From: an uncultured Bacteroides sp.
Lineage (GTDB): Bacteria; Bacteroidota; Bacteroidia; Bacteroidales; Bacteroidaceae
Assembly (NCBI RefSeq): GCF_963675905.1
Contig: NZ_OY780936.1
Location: 3,791,946-3,855,945 of the forward strand
Reading direction: 5' to 3'
Length of the DNA: 64,000 nt
Shown: positions 42,575 to 51,631 of the stretch, piece by piece
Layout: every line of letters starts with the position of its first letter
Numbering within the stretch: the first letter of the stretch is position 1
Translations under genes and position numbers: made by a program
Notes under the pieces: model-generated
Told to the model about the DNA's origin: nothing
Database searches by the model: none
The model's input: only the letters and a program-made list of their open reading frames with translations

Positions 42575-43719
42575 TAGACCCCGACTCGCAAATCCCCATG
42601 GTAGACCTTAAAGGTCAGTATCTGAGAATTAAGCCAGAAATTGATAACGCTATTCAGAGTGTGATTGATTCCAGCGCATTTATAAATGGTCTGCAGGTTG
42701 GGGAATTTGCAACAGATTTAGAAAGTTATACGGGAGTACGCCATGTTATTCCCGTTGCCAATGGTACGGATGCTCTTCAGATAGCATTGATGGCACTTGG
42801 GCTCCAACCGGGAGACGAAGTTATTGTTCCTGCCTTTACTTATATTGCATCAGCCGAGGTGGTTGCTTTGCTGGGACTGGTTCCGGTGATGGTGGATGTG
42901 GACTATGATTCGTTTAATGTAACGGCTGCTCATATTCAAAAGGCTATTACTCCTAAAACAAAAGCTATAATCCCGGTCCACTTGTTTGGACAAAGTTGTC
43001 CGATGGAAGAGATTCTTCAATTGGCTGAGGCTAATGATTTGTTTGTTATTGAAGACAATGCTCAGTCCCTTGGTTCTGTTTATTCTTTCTCCGAAGGAAA
43101 AGAACAGCAAGCCGGAACAATGGGGCACTTTGGATGCACATCTTTTTTCCCTACCAAAAATTTAGGCTGTATGGGAGACGGTGGTGCACTGATGACGAAT
43201 GATGACGATCTGGCTTTCCGTGCTAAAATGATTGCCAGTCATGGACAGTCCAAAAAATATGTTCACGATGTAATAGGGTGCAATTCCCGTCTTGATACCA
43301 TTCAGGCTGCTATTCTGAGTGTGAAACTTCATCATCTGAACGACTATATTGAAGAAAGACAATTGGTAGCAAAACGCTATTATGAAGGACTTTCAGATCT
43401 TAATTCAATTGTCCTTCCCCGGAAGATGCCTTATACATCTCATACTTTTCATCAGTTTACCATAAAAGTTACCAATGGTAAACGAGATGAACTGAAGAAA
43501 TTCCTGGCATCCCATGGAATTCCCAGTATGGTGTATTATCCGCTTCCTCTACAGGAGCAGGAAGCTTTCACTGATATTGTGCGAGAGGGTGAACAACTGC
43601 CAAACTCTGAGTTACTTTGCCAGCAAGTACTTTCTCTACCCATTCATACAGAAATGACCGAAGAAGTGCAGAACTTTATTATAGAAAAGATACGCGAATA
43701 TGCAGAGCAAGGAGAATAA
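42571..43719 (+). CDS. DegT/DnrJ/EryC1-type sugar aminotransferase
   Basis: 382 residues from ATG 42571; the longer frame to 42487 lies inside rfbB. PLP-dependent aminotransferase with the internal aldimine Lys in [30 protein letters not shown] and [15 protein letters not shown]. It is WbpE/FdtB-like: adds an amino group to a 3-keto or 4-keto nucleotide sugar. The next gene probably acetylates the amine. A ketoisomerase or 3-keto-forming dehydrogenase for the substrate is not in this window. Confidence 0.92.
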   Translation: MIDPDSQIPMVDLKGQYLRIKPEIDNAIQSVIDSSAFINGLQVGEFATDLESYTGVRHVIPVANGTDALQIALMALGLQPGDEVIVPAFTYIASAEVVALLGLVPVMVDVDYDSFNVTAAHIQKAITPKTKAIIPVHLFGQSCPMEEILQLAEANDLFVIEDNAQSLGSVYSFSEGKEQQAGTMGHFGCTSFFPTKNLGCMGDGGALMTNDDDLAFRAKMIASHGQSKKYVHDVIGCNSRLDTIQAAILSVKLHHLNDYIEERQLVAKRYYEGLSDLNSIVLPRKMPYTSHTFHQFTIKVTNGKRDELKKFLASHGIPSMVYYPLPLQEQEAFTDIVREGEQLPNSELLCQQVLSLPIHTEMTEEVQNFIIEKIREYAEQGE

Positions 43720-44290
43720 CTATTTTGTTCACGAAACTGCAGTGATCGATCTCGGTTGCCAGATAGGTGAGGGGACAAAGATCTGGCATTTCTCACACCT
43801 GATGACAGGTTGCGAGCTGGGCAATAACTGCAATATAGGGCAGAACGTAGTTATTTCGCCGGAAGTGATTCTGGGAAACAATGTAAAGGTTCAGAATAAT
43901 GTATCTGTTTATACCGGTGTTATTTGCGAGGATGATGTTTTTCTGGGCCCTTCATGTGTCTTTACTAACGTAATTAATCCCCGAAGCTTTATTGAACGGA
44001 AAGAGGAATTCCGTACCACACTTGTAAAACACGGAGCAACTATTGGTGCCAATGCTACTATTGTCTGCGGAAACACAATCGGCGAATATGCCATGATTGG
44101 TGCCGGTGCGGTGGTAACCAAAGATGTTTTGCCTTATGCTCTGGTAACAGGAAATCCGGCACATCAAACGGGTTGGGTGAGTGAATACGGACACAGGCTT
44201 TTCTTTAACGAAGAAGGAGAAGCAACTTGTCCGGAAACAGGTCAGCATTACCAGTTAAAAGATGGAAAGTTATTTCCTGCTTTCATTTAA
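43700..44290 (+). CDS. Left-handed beta-helix N-acetyltransferase (WbpD/FdtC-like)
   Basis: 196 residues of hexapeptide repeats ([72 protein letters not shown]). The N-terminal His in KIWHFSH and the loop with [15 protein letters not shown] fit WbpD/WlbB-type enzymes, which acetylate a 3-amino sugar nucleotide. The C-terminal part ([10 protein letters not shown]) is an extra extension. Overlaps the aminotransferase by 20 bp. Together they suggest a 3-acetamido sugar for a surface polysaccharide. Confidence 0.9.
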   Translation: MQSKENNYFVHETAVIDLGCQIGEGTKIWHFSHLMTGCELGNNCNIGQNVVISPEVILGNNVKVQNNVSVYTGVICEDDVFLGPSCVFTNVINPRSFIERKEEFRTTLVKHGATIGANATIVCGNTIGEYAMIGAGAVVTKDVLPYALVTGNPAHQTGWVSEYGHRLFFNEEGEATCPETGQHYQLKDGKLFPAFI

Positions 44291-44397
44291 ATACTGGTTT
44301 CATAATATTATAATGATGGGGTGCTTTAAGGTACCCCATTTGTTTTATATAATAACCCGATGAGTCTTTTTATAAATTCAAAGTCATGTTTTTATTT

Positions 44398-44478
44398 TGA
44401 TGTACATCAAAGCACCCTTTTGATGTATATCATCGCTATCGTTTGATATACATCATAATATGTGTTAGATGTACATCA
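44398..44478. repeat. Four palindromes TGATGTACATCA at 23-bp period
   Basis: 12-mers at 44398 (TGATGTACATCA), 44421 (TGATGTATATCA), 44444 (TGATATACATCA) and 44467 (AGATGTACATCA) start exactly 23 bp apart. Each is a near-perfect palindrome. They lie between two convergent genes, so they are not at a promoter. The array looks like a protein-binding cluster or a phased set of small hairpins; no known element matches. Confidence 0.65.
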
Positions 44479-44530
44479 AACATAAAAAAGTAAACGGCTA
44501 ATTTATAATTATTCCTTTTGATTATTTTTT

Positions 44531-45436
44531 TTATCCCAGTGATAATCCGATAAATAAAAGCATAGCAAGAATAAGCATATTCCTGGATGTTTCTCCCAAA
44601 ATAACATTTAGCTCTTTCCTTTTGTGTATTTTTACCAATCGCTGCCAAGTCTTGAAGTGAGAAGCCAAGTAAAACTGTGGGAGTAAGGCTGCCCATAAAT
44701 GACCTTCAAATACAAAATAAAGGCAAAGCCAGCAGGCAATCATACCTAAGAATAGATAAAGATAACGTCCGAAAGGTTCTCCGAAACGAACCACGACTGT
44801 CTTTTTCCCGCTCAAGGCATCAGCTTCCCGGTCTCTGTAGTTATTAACCACAAGTAAAGTGTCAATGGCTAGTCCGCTGATGAGTGAGCCAACAATCACA
44901 CTGGGAGTAATCGTCAAAGCTTGTACATAATAAGTTCCGCATACAGGAACAAATCCAAAAAATAGCAATACCAAAATATCTCCCCATCCGTGATAAGAGA
45001 GAGGATACGGCCCTGTGGTATATAGAAAAGCGAATATAACGCAGACCATGCCTACAATGATCAGCCACCATCCGCCATAGAGTAGAAGTGTGCTGCCTAA
45101 TGCACATGCCAGAGCTACCACAAGAATAATTCCTATCTTCATAGCAGAAGGAGAAATCCATCCCTGAGCACAAGCCCGTTCAGGTCCAAGACGATCTTCG
45201 CGGTCGGTTCCTTTCAGGAAGTCGAACAAGTCATTGATTAAATTGGATGCAATCTGCATAAGGAAAGCAAACAAGCAACATATCAGTGCCGGAAGCCAAT
45301 TAAACTTTCCGTCGGCAATGGCTAGTCCCGTTCCTATTAATATTGGCACCACTGCTCCGGTCAATGTCTTTGGGCGGGCAGCAAGCAACCATGCTTTGGC
45401 AGAGTTCTTTTTTACTGTATCTTTTATATCTTTCAT
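44531..45436 (-). CDS. menA: 1,4-dihydroxy-2-naphthoate polyprenyltransferase
   Basis: 301 residues, UbiA superfamily with eight or nine membrane helices. N-D-x-x-D-type motifs: NLINDLFDFLKGTDREDRLGPERACAQGWI and NNYRDREADALSGKKTVVVRFGE, with the Lys-Lys-Thr that marks MenA. It prenylates DHNA to demethylmenaquinone in the inner membrane. Promoter -7 CAAAGATA (minus TATCTTTG) at 45457-45464. Confidence 0.92.
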   Translation of the reverse strand: MKDIKDTVKKNSAKAWLLAARPKTLTGAVVPILIGTGLAIADGKFNWLPALICCLFAFLMQIASNLINDLFDFLKGTDREDRLGPERACAQGWISPSAMKIGIILVVALACALGSTLLLYGGWWLIIVGMVCVIFAFLYTTGPYPLSYHGWGDILVLLFFGFVPVCGTYYVQALTITPSVIVGSLISGLAIDTLLVVNNYRDREADALSGKKTVVVRFGEPFGRYLYLFLGMIACWLCLYFVFEGHLWAALLPQFYLASHFKTWQRLVKIHKRKELNVILGETSRNMLILAMLLFIGLSLG

Positions 45437-45456
45437 CTTTATCGTATTTAACAGAA

Positions 45457-45464
45457 CAAAGATA
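45457..45464 (-). promoter_or_regulatory. Promoter -7 of menA
   Basis: TATCTTTG on the minus strand, 21 bp before the start codon. Confidence 0.5.
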
Positions 45465-45581
45465 CAATCATTCTGAAAAATATGCGATATGTATCATAAT
45501 AATACATTTCTTTTATTTCTATGAAAGTTTTGTTTAACTTTGTTTCCACATTAGGATGAACATCCTTACAGATATCCATAT

Positions 45582-45662
45582 ATTGGTTAAGTGTGCTTGA
45601 TTTTTAATACTTTTATAGCGTAGAATACTCTAATAGTATTAAAAATCAGCGACCTAACCAAT
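45582..45662. repeat. Long two-part hairpin
   Basis: Outer arms ATTGGTTA (45582-45589) and TAACCAAT (45655-45662), inner arms TGATTTTTAATACT (45598-45611) and AGTATTAAAAATCA (45635-45648); both are perfect. Internal unpaired parts are 8 and 6 nt, and the loop is 23 nt. It lies 91 bp before the TPR/HTH regulator gene. It has no U-tract, so it is not a simple terminator; it may be a small repeat element or a recombination or regulatory site. A small hairpin GGATG/CATCC at 45554-45565 precedes it. Confidence 0.55.
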
Positions 45663-45752
45663 TGTTTTTATAACATGATTCATCATTTTGCAATGATTTA
45701 AATGTTTATCTAGCGAGGTATTGTTACTATTTCTATATCAAAATTTAATACG

Positions 45753-47420
45753 ATGAATAAATATATTGATAACTCACTTTTACTTATTGCTTTGTGTATA
45801 ATCCTGGGATTATCTTCGTGCAATCGTTCCCAAAATTTATTGCAGAGAGCTGAAGCAATCATGGAAAGCAATCCCGACAGTGCATTAACTCTTTTGCGGG
45901 GCATCAAGAATCCGAATAAATTAAGCAAATGCAATCATGCCCTATATACGCTACTCATGGCTCAGGCAATGGATAAAAAACAACTTGAAATAACCGACAA
46001 CGCTTTTCTGGATGATGCTGTACAATATTTCTGCAATGCCAACGATTCCCTTCATGCTGTCAGGGCATTGTATTACGCAGGCAAGGTAAACGATGGGATG
46101 AAGAATGCAGAGCAGGCCACCCTGTATTATTTAAAAGCAAGCGATTGGGCAAAAAACGGCTCAGACTATAGATGTAAATTTCTGATAAATTATTATCTGG
46201 GAGCATTATATTATGACCAGTTACTTTATAAAGATGGGCTGGCAGTCTATCGCGAGGCTTTACGTATCGCAAACCGGCAGAACAATAATGTTTACCGGAG
46301 TTTTGCTTTGGCCAAGATTGGTTATGGATTTTCCGGATTGGAACGCAATGACAGTGCTCTGGTTTATAACTTACAGGCATTGGAAGTTGCTAGTAAATAT
46401 TCCAAAGAGAATGTAAGCACTATATTGAAACAGATAATCTATGCCTATCAGCAAATCAAACGATATGATATCGCCTTGAAATATTGTAATGAAGCGCTCG
46501 TCTCTCTTCAGGATAGTGAACCTCTTTATTCATTCTACTGTTTTAAAGGGGAAATCTTTAATGATCTCCATCAGTACGATTCTGCAGTGTATTATCTAAA
46601 TAAAAGTTTTCAGGACGATCTTATCTATACCAAAGCGTCTGTTTGTTCTGAACTGTCACAGGTTTACAAAGGCAAAAATAATCCAGATAAGGCACTTTAT
46701 TACATGGAACAATTCAATAATTACCGCGATACCATTGATAAGCAGACTCGCAGTGCGGCAGTTATTCAGATGCAGACACTTTACAAGCACGGAAAGCTGC
46801 AGGAAGAGAATGCCCTGCTTAAAGAAACTGATCTTCAGAAAAAGAAATGGATCTATCTAATCTGTTTTCTTTCCACCTTGCTTTTGTCTCTTTCGGGTGT
46901 TGCTTATTTTCTTGTTTCCAATAGAAAGCAAAAGTTGATTAGAGTACAGGAAGAACAGATCCGGTTCAATAAAGAACAGATACGCCTGCAAGAAATAGAA
47001 AAACTTCAGAGCGATAAAAGAATAGCTCAGCAAGAACTCAAAGAGGTTGAATTGCGTGAAACCTTTTACCGGCAGCTCAATTTTGTTTCGGTTCCGGAAC
47101 TACGAGGCATTTCAGAAAAAAGAAAAAGAGAGGTGAATGAACATATACGGTTAACGGAAGATGATTGGGCGCATATTATCGAAAATACCAATGCAACGTT
47201 CAATGGCTTTGTCGGGCGCCTTAAGAATACCTTTCCCAAACTGAGCGATGCTGACATTCAACTCTGCTGTCTGGTAAAGATGCAACTAAAACAAGCTGAT
47301 ATTGCAGAAATATTCAATGTTGAAAAAGATTCAGTAAAAAAACGAAAAATGCGTATCCGTAAAGATAAAATGTGTCTGGATGGAGATAAAACGCTGGATG
47401 AAACGCTTCGTGATTTTTAA
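45753..47420 (+). CDS. Membrane-bound TPR lipoprotein with C-terminal HTH
   Basis: 555 residues. Lipoprotein-type signal (lipobox LSSC, Cys23), TPR repeats (about 35-350: DKALYYMEQFNNYRDTI at the end), a membrane helix (KWIYLICFLSTLLLSLSGVAYFLVS), a charged coiled coil (KEQIRFNKEQIRLQEIEKLQSDKRIAQQEL) and a C-terminal helix-turn-helix (LSDADIQLCCLVKMQLKQADIAEIFNVEKDSVKKRKMRI). It is a Bacteroides-type transmembrane regulator that senses something outside and binds DNA inside. It precedes the small-protein and OMP genes and probably controls them. Confidence 0.82.
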   Translation: MNKYIDNSLLLIALCIILGLSSCNRSQNLLQRAEAIMESNPDSALTLLRGIKNPNKLSKCNHALYTLLMAQAMDKKQLEITDNAFLDDAVQYFCNANDSLHAVRALYYAGKVNDGMKNAEQATLYYLKASDWAKNGSDYRCKFLINYYLGALYYDQLLYKDGLAVYREALRIANRQNNNVYRSFALAKIGYGFSGLERNDSALVYNLQALEVASKYSKENVSTILKQIIYAYQQIKRYDIALKYCNEALVSLQDSEPLYSFYCFKGEIFNDLHQYDSAVYYLNKSFQDDLIYTKASVCSELSQVYKGKNNPDKALYYMEQFNNYRDTIDKQTRSAAVIQMQTLYKHGKLQEENALLKETDLQKKKWIYLICFLSTLLLSLSGVAYFLVSNRKQKLIRVQEEQIRFNKEQIRLQEIEKLQSDKRIAQQELKEVELRETFYRQLNFVSVPELRGISEKRKREVNEHIRLTEDDWAHIIENTNATFNGFVGRLKNTFPKLSDADIQLCCLVKMQLKQADIAEIFNVEKDSVKKRKMRIRKDKMCLDGDKTLDETLRDF

Positions 47421-47663
47421 ATTTATTCAGGAGTTTACCCTTGCTTTTTTACAGATTATTTCTTCCTTGAAAATGTGATAATAAGAAATATTAGATGTTT
47501 TATTTCTCAGATGGAACTTCTTTATTATTGTGAATTTTAAAAATGTCCCCCCCTGTTTGTGACTGCTTTTCTTGTTAAATAGCTGTTGTGTAGGGGATTG
47601 TGCTTGTTTTGCCTATACCTGATTTGTCCCCCTTATTTTCTTTTTATTCCAGGAAATAACACA

Positions 47664-47671
47664 TACTTTTG
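47664..47671 (+). promoter_or_regulatory. Promoter -7 of DUF3244 gene
   Basis: TACTTTTG fits TAnnTTTG, 43 bp before the start at 47714. The more upstream ATG at 47687 would leave almost no leader. Confidence 0.5.
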
Positions 47672-47713
47672 CCTTTATAAAGTTAAATGTCTAACTGGAA
47701 AATATACACGGGG

Positions 47714-48106
47714 ATGAAAAAACTGGTTTTGTTTACATTGATTTTGTTTAGTCTAAGCGCGATGAAAATACATAGTACCGAACTTCCTAGAGAAGCAAAA
47801 GATATTTATCTAAAAAAGACTCAAGGAAATATTCAACCTCCTGTTGTCTCTTTGAATGAATTATTGAGTGAACCAATTGCTGCAACAATTGATGGCTCAC
47901 TAGTAGAAGTATACTCTCAACTTTCAATTGAAAGCCTTACTGTTACTATTACTAATAAATTAGGGCAGGTGGTATATAGCAGTAGTTCTTATATTGACGA
48001 AATAACAGTATTACCAATATCACTGACAGGAAATAATAGTGGTGAGTATAATATTGAAATCCGGTATAGCGACGTGGTTCTTATAGGAAAATTCTATTTA
48101 GAATAA
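47714..48106 (+). CDS. DUF3244-type small secreted protein
   Basis: 130 residues from ATG 47714 (MKKLVLFTLILFSLSAMKIHS, a signal peptide). The mature part has LSEPIAATIDGSLVEVYSQLSIESLTVTITNKLGQVVYSSSSYIDE, an Ig-like beta pattern that fits the DUF3244 family of Bacteroides. Function unknown. It lies in the regulator-OMP locus with its own promoter. Confidence 0.75.
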   Translation: MKKLVLFTLILFSLSAMKIHSTELPREAKDIYLKKTQGNIQPPVVSLNELLSEPIAATIDGSLVEVYSQLSIESLTVTITNKLGQVVYSSSSYIDEITVLPISLTGNNSGEYNIEIRYSDVVLIGKFYLE

Positions 48107-48228
48107 ATATACCGATTGTTTTTGTATATAGCATTTATGGAATAATTGTTTGATAAAGTAATATTTTTTAGTAAATGATTAAACTAAAAAAAAGAGGGTA
48201 GATTCGCTATTATAGGTTAAAATTTGCA

Positions 48229-48345
48229 ATGAAAAGCATTAATCTTGTTATGCTTTTGCTTTTAATATTTGTTGTGTTAGCTATGCAGATTAATATACAA
48301 CACAAAGAACTGGTTAGGAATATTTTGTGTCGAAATTATTTTTGA
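48229..48345 (+). CDS. 38-residue hydrophobic small ORF
   Basis: ATG 48229 to TGA 48343-48345: residues MKSINLVMLLLLIFVVLAMQ form a membrane or signal-like helix, followed by IQHKELVRNILC. It could be a small membrane peptide or a precursor peptide of the export locus; its start lies after a short AT-rich leader. Not conserved in any family I know. Confidence 0.35.
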   Translation: MKSINLVMLLLLIFVVLAMQINIQHKELVRNILCRNYF

Positions 48346-48557
48346 GTTTTTCACAAACTAAAATTGTTAAGCTGACTTATAAAAACCAATTATTGCAGTT
48401 TGAAAAATATAAAAAGATCTATCCTCTATTGCTTTTAATGCGATTGTACGCTTCATTAATGTTGGTTGAGGATGGGAAATTTAATCTCTGTAGTCAAGAC
48501 AAAGATTCTTATGTTCTAGAAAATATTCTAATTGACTCACTTGCGATAAATGTGTGA
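48327..48557 (+). CDS. 76-residue ORF of doubtful coding status
   Basis: Begins with GTG 48327 inside the end of the preceding small ORF. It includes a hydrophobic stretch (IYPLLLLMRLYASLMLVEDG). There is no signal peptide and I recognise no family. It may be a real small gene before the OMP, a remnant, or chance. Confidence 0.25.
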   Translation: MSKLFLSFSQTKIVKLTYKNQLLQFEKYKKIYPLLLLMRLYASLMLVEDGKFNLCSQDKDSYVLENILIDSLAINV

Positions 48558-48579
48558 AAAAGCGGAAAAAAGAAATTAG

Positions 48580-50898
48580 ATGAAACAATTCTTTCAAGTA
48601 GTAATGCTTTTGGCATTCGGAAACACCATGCAACTTTATGCACAAAAAATCACTGGTAGCATTGTAGATGAAAAAAATACTCCGATTGTTTATGCAAATG
48701 TGGTTCTTTTGTCAGTCAGTGATTCAACCTTTCTTCAAGGTACGATAACTAAAGATAATGGCAGTTTTGAACTCGGGATTGCGGATGCAAATCAAGTTCT
48801 ATTAAAGGTGTCATCCATAGAGTTTGAAACATGTTACAGGACCTGCACAATATGTAATGTGGGTACCATCGTGATGAAAGAACGTAGTCAAATTTTGGGG
48901 GAAGTTACGATTAAGGAACATCGTCCTACCTATACGTTTACTGCTGAGGGCTTACAGACAAATGTACAGGGAACTGTTCTCAGCAAATTGGGTACAGCCG
49001 AGAATGTATTGAGTTTTATTCCGGGGCTCCAAAAAAAAGGTCATGGCTATGAGGTTTTTGGTAAAGGTTCTCCGGTTATCTACATTGATGGGAGACTTCT
49101 GCGTGACGATTCTGAATTGGACCAACTGAAATCCGAAAATATTAAGAATGTAGAATTGATCACAAATCCGGGAGCCAAGTACGATGCTTCGGTCAGAGCT
49201 GTGATTAAGATCAAGACGAAAGCCAAAGTTGGTGAGGGGTTGGGTTTTGAGCTTAGTTCCTGTTATTATCAGTCTGAAAACCTAGATCTACGTGATCAGA
49301 TGAATTGGAACTATCGTCACCGGAAATTAGATTTGTTTGGCACGCTCTATTATTCAAAGGATGAAGGACGAAACGAGAGTTGGCTGACACAGGATGTTTA
49401 TGTAGATACCTTGTGGCATCAGGATAACTATCAGCTCAACAAAAAAAAATATCAGACATTCTCAAATAAAATAGGTCTTAACTACTCTATTGATGAAAAG
49501 AATTCTATCGGTGCTACCTATACACTGAAGCTAAAACCGGACGAACATGCTCATACCATATTTAATACGAATCTCACAGCCAATGGAAAGTATTATGACA
49601 AGCTGGAAAATGATATTACGGCTGTTTCCTGCTATCAGCCAGATCATTTGGTTAGTGCCTATTATCATGGTGCTATTGGGAAAACCGAGGTTGATTTTAA
49701 CAGTGACTATCTATTCAATAAGTATGGTAATAAAGCCAATTTTAATGAAATTAGCCACAATAAGGATAGTCGGGTAGTAACCTCTTCCAGCTTTGAACGT
49801 AATCAGATGTTTGCATCCAAGCTAATCCTCGGATATCCTCTGTTTGGAGGTATGTTTAATGCTGGTGCTGAATATACACGTACAAAACGCAATGACGATT
49901 ATATTAACAATGAGGGTGTTGTTCCCTCTGCTTTCAGTCTGCTTGAGGAACAAAATATCAGTCCTTTTATTGAGTATAGTGTATCTTCTAAACTAGGATC
50001 ATTATCGGCTGGCCTGCGTTATGAACACGTAAATTTTGATTATAGTGAAGATGGCAAACATATCGATGAGCAAAGCCGGAACTTCTCCAACCTGTTTCCC
50101 AGCATTTCCTGGAGTAGAGAACTAGGCAAAATGCAAATGCAATTTAGTTATTCAGCAAAGACTCAACGTCCGTCCTACGAACAACTGAGCAATAACATAG
50201 CTTACGGCAACAGATTCACTTTACAGTCGGGTAATCCTTTGTTAAAGCACGAAATAATTCATGATTTATCCTTCATGGGCATATGGAAATTTATCAACTT
50301 CAGTTTAAGCTTCAATGATCGTAAAAACGCAATTATTTATTGGGCAGAGCAAATGGACGGGAATCCATCTGTAACCCGTATCTCTTTTAAAAATCTGAAT
50401 AGCTTAAAAAGTGCTATGGCAAGTATTTCCTTATCGCCTAAAATTGGTTTATGGTCGCCTGAATTCTATATGGGAGTGAACAAGCAATGGCTGAATCTGG
50501 AAACTAAAAGAGGCACTTATAAACTGAATGATCCTATATTCTCCAGTAGCTTGCACAATGTGTTTGATTTATCTCATAATTGGACTTTCACTGTGGAAAT
50601 GAATTATACGAGTAAGGGAGATATGGCCAACTGTTCACAAACAAAGGACGTTTTCTATATGAATGCAGGAGTCATAAAGACATTCTGCCATGACAGGTTT
50701 ATTATAAAACTGGGTTGCCTGGATATCTTTCATGGAAAGAAAATAGGTGATTTGCTGCAAAACAATCAAATGGCTGCTTTGCAGATTAGCCAATATGATA
50801 GTAGGGAAGTCTACCTGACATTAAGATATAAATTCAATGTCACCCGTAGTAAATACAAAGGTACGGGAGCTGGTTCAAGTGAAATAAATAGATTGTAG
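48580..50898 (+). CDS. Outer-membrane beta-barrel protein (OMP_b-brl_3 type)
   Basis: 772 residues. Signal peptide (MKQFFQVVMLLAFGNTMQLYAQ), an N-terminal carboxypeptidase-regulatory-like domain (KITGSIVDEKNTPIVYANVVLLSVSDSTFLQGTIT), a plug-like segment (NVLSFIPGLQKKGHGYEVFGKGSPVIYIDGRLL...NVELITNPGAKYD), then a long beta-barrel. The end YKGTGAGSSEINRL is typical of the family. TonB box not evident. In Bacteroides this type often sits beside C39-peptidase exporters, and here a frameshifted stub of one follows 8 bp after the stop. Confidence 0.85.
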   Translation: MKQFFQVVMLLAFGNTMQLYAQKITGSIVDEKNTPIVYANVVLLSVSDSTFLQGTITKDNGSFELGIADANQVLLKVSSIEFETCYRTCTICNVGTIVMKERSQILGEVTIKEHRPTYTFTAEGLQTNVQGTVLSKLGTAENVLSFIPGLQKKGHGYEVFGKGSPVIYIDGRLLRDDSELDQLKSENIKNVELITNPGAKYDASVRAVIKIKTKAKVGEGLGFELSSCYYQSENLDLRDQMNWNYRHRKLDLFGTLYYSKDEGRNESWLTQDVYVDTLWHQDNYQLNKKKYQTFSNKIGLNYSIDEKNSIGATYTLKLKPDEHAHTIFNTNLTANGKYYDKLENDITAVSCYQPDHLVSAYYHGAIGKTEVDFNSDYLFNKYGNKANFNEISHNKDSRVVTSSSFERNQMFASKLILGYPLFGGMFNAGAEYTRTKRNDDYINNEGVVPSAFSLLEEQNISPFIEYSVSSKLGSLSAGLRYEHVNFDYSEDGKHIDEQSRNFSNLFPSISWSRELGKMQMQFSYSAKTQRPSYEQLSNNIAYGNRFTLQSGNPLLKHEIIHDLSFMGIWKFINFSLSFNDRKNAIIYWAEQMDGNPSVTRISFKNLNSLKSAMASISLSPKIGLWSPEFYMGVNKQWLNLETKRGTYKLNDPIFSSSLHNVFDLSHNWTFTVEMNYTSKGDMANCSQTKDVFYMNAGVIKTFCHDRFIIKLGCLDIFHGKKIGDLLQNNQMAALQISQYDSREVYLTLRYKFNVTRSKYKGTGAGSSEINRL

Positions 50899-50905
50899 CC
50901 CAATT

Positions 50906-51075
50906 ATGAAAGCTTCCCTTTATCCAAACAACACGACAGTATGCAATGTGGTATTGCCTGTTTACAAATGGTATGCGAGTATTTAGTGTGGAAGTATTTG
51001 AAGAAAACGAAAGAGGATGTGTTGAGAAGTAAGATTTGTGTCGTTTGTTTAGAGGAAAGCAAATATAAGATGTAA
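50906..51075 (+). pseudogene. Frameshifted stub of C39-peptidase ABC exporter
   Basis: ATG 50906 reads MKASLYP, then a one-base loss in CCAAAC shifts the frame; in the next frame (from 50929) the peptide QHDSMQCGIACLQMVCEY appears, the N-terminal C39 peptidase motif (catalytic Cys in QCGIAC) of peptide-exporting ABC transporters. A further SKIC match follows before TAA 51073-51075. The rest of the transporter (His/Asp of the peptidase, membrane domain, ATPase) is missing. It is clearly a decayed gene. Confidence 0.8.
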
Positions 51076-51169
51076 TTATTCGGATAAATAAGTATCTTTG
51101 TCAAGTCCTGAAATTAATTGAAATAACAGTTCTTTTTAATAAACTTATTTTAAAATTTAAATTACTACT

Positions 51170-51631
51170 ATGAAAAATTCGTCAATGAAAACAATTCTGT
51201 TTGCTGTTTTTACATTTATCTCAGTTACTACAATGGCACAATCTGTAGATTCTTATTCACAGGTTATGAAGAAATATCTGATAGCTACTAATACTCTGAA
51301 AAATATGCAGGCTATGGTTCCTCAAATGCTTAAACCTTTTCAAGAAAACTCACCGAATGTTCCTAAAGAATTCTGGGATTCTTTTAATGAGGAGTTGCTA
51401 AATGACGTGGTAAACCAGATGACAGAAATGCTGACTCCTATCTATCAGAAGTATTTGACACAAAAGGAACTGGAAAATGTTTTGGCTTTTTATGAATCTC
51501 CTGCCGGAAAAAAGATTAGTGATGTAACTCCTAATATAACCAAAGAAGCTGTTCAAGTAGGACAGAATTGGGGTGCCTCTATCGTTACTAAGATTCAAGC
51601 AAAGATGAAAGAAAAGGGATACGCAAAATAA
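51170..51631 (+). CDS. DUF2059 domain secreted protein
   Basis: 153 residues. Signal peptide (MKTILFAVFTFISVTTMAQ from the second Met), then a helical DUF2059 domain with QKYLTQKELENVLAFYESPAGKKISDVTPNI, the family's core. Function unknown; periplasmic. Followed by a strong terminator, so it is a single-gene unit. Confidence 0.85.
   Translation: MKNSSMKTILFAVFTFISVTTMAQSVDSYSQVMKKYLIATNTLKNMQAMVPQMLKPFQENSPNVPKEFWDSFNEELLNDVVNQMTEMLTPIYQKYLTQKELENVLAFYESPAGKKISDVTPNITKEAVQVGQNWGASIVTKIQAKMKEKGYAK

Noticed and set aside
44436-44696. 86-codon minus-strand frame reading into the palindrome array
   Set aside because: It overlaps menA in another frame and its C-terminus is made of the repeated palindromes.
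50904-51104. 66-codon minus-strand frame
   Set aside because: It is antisense to the frameshifted C39 stub, which carries a specific motif.
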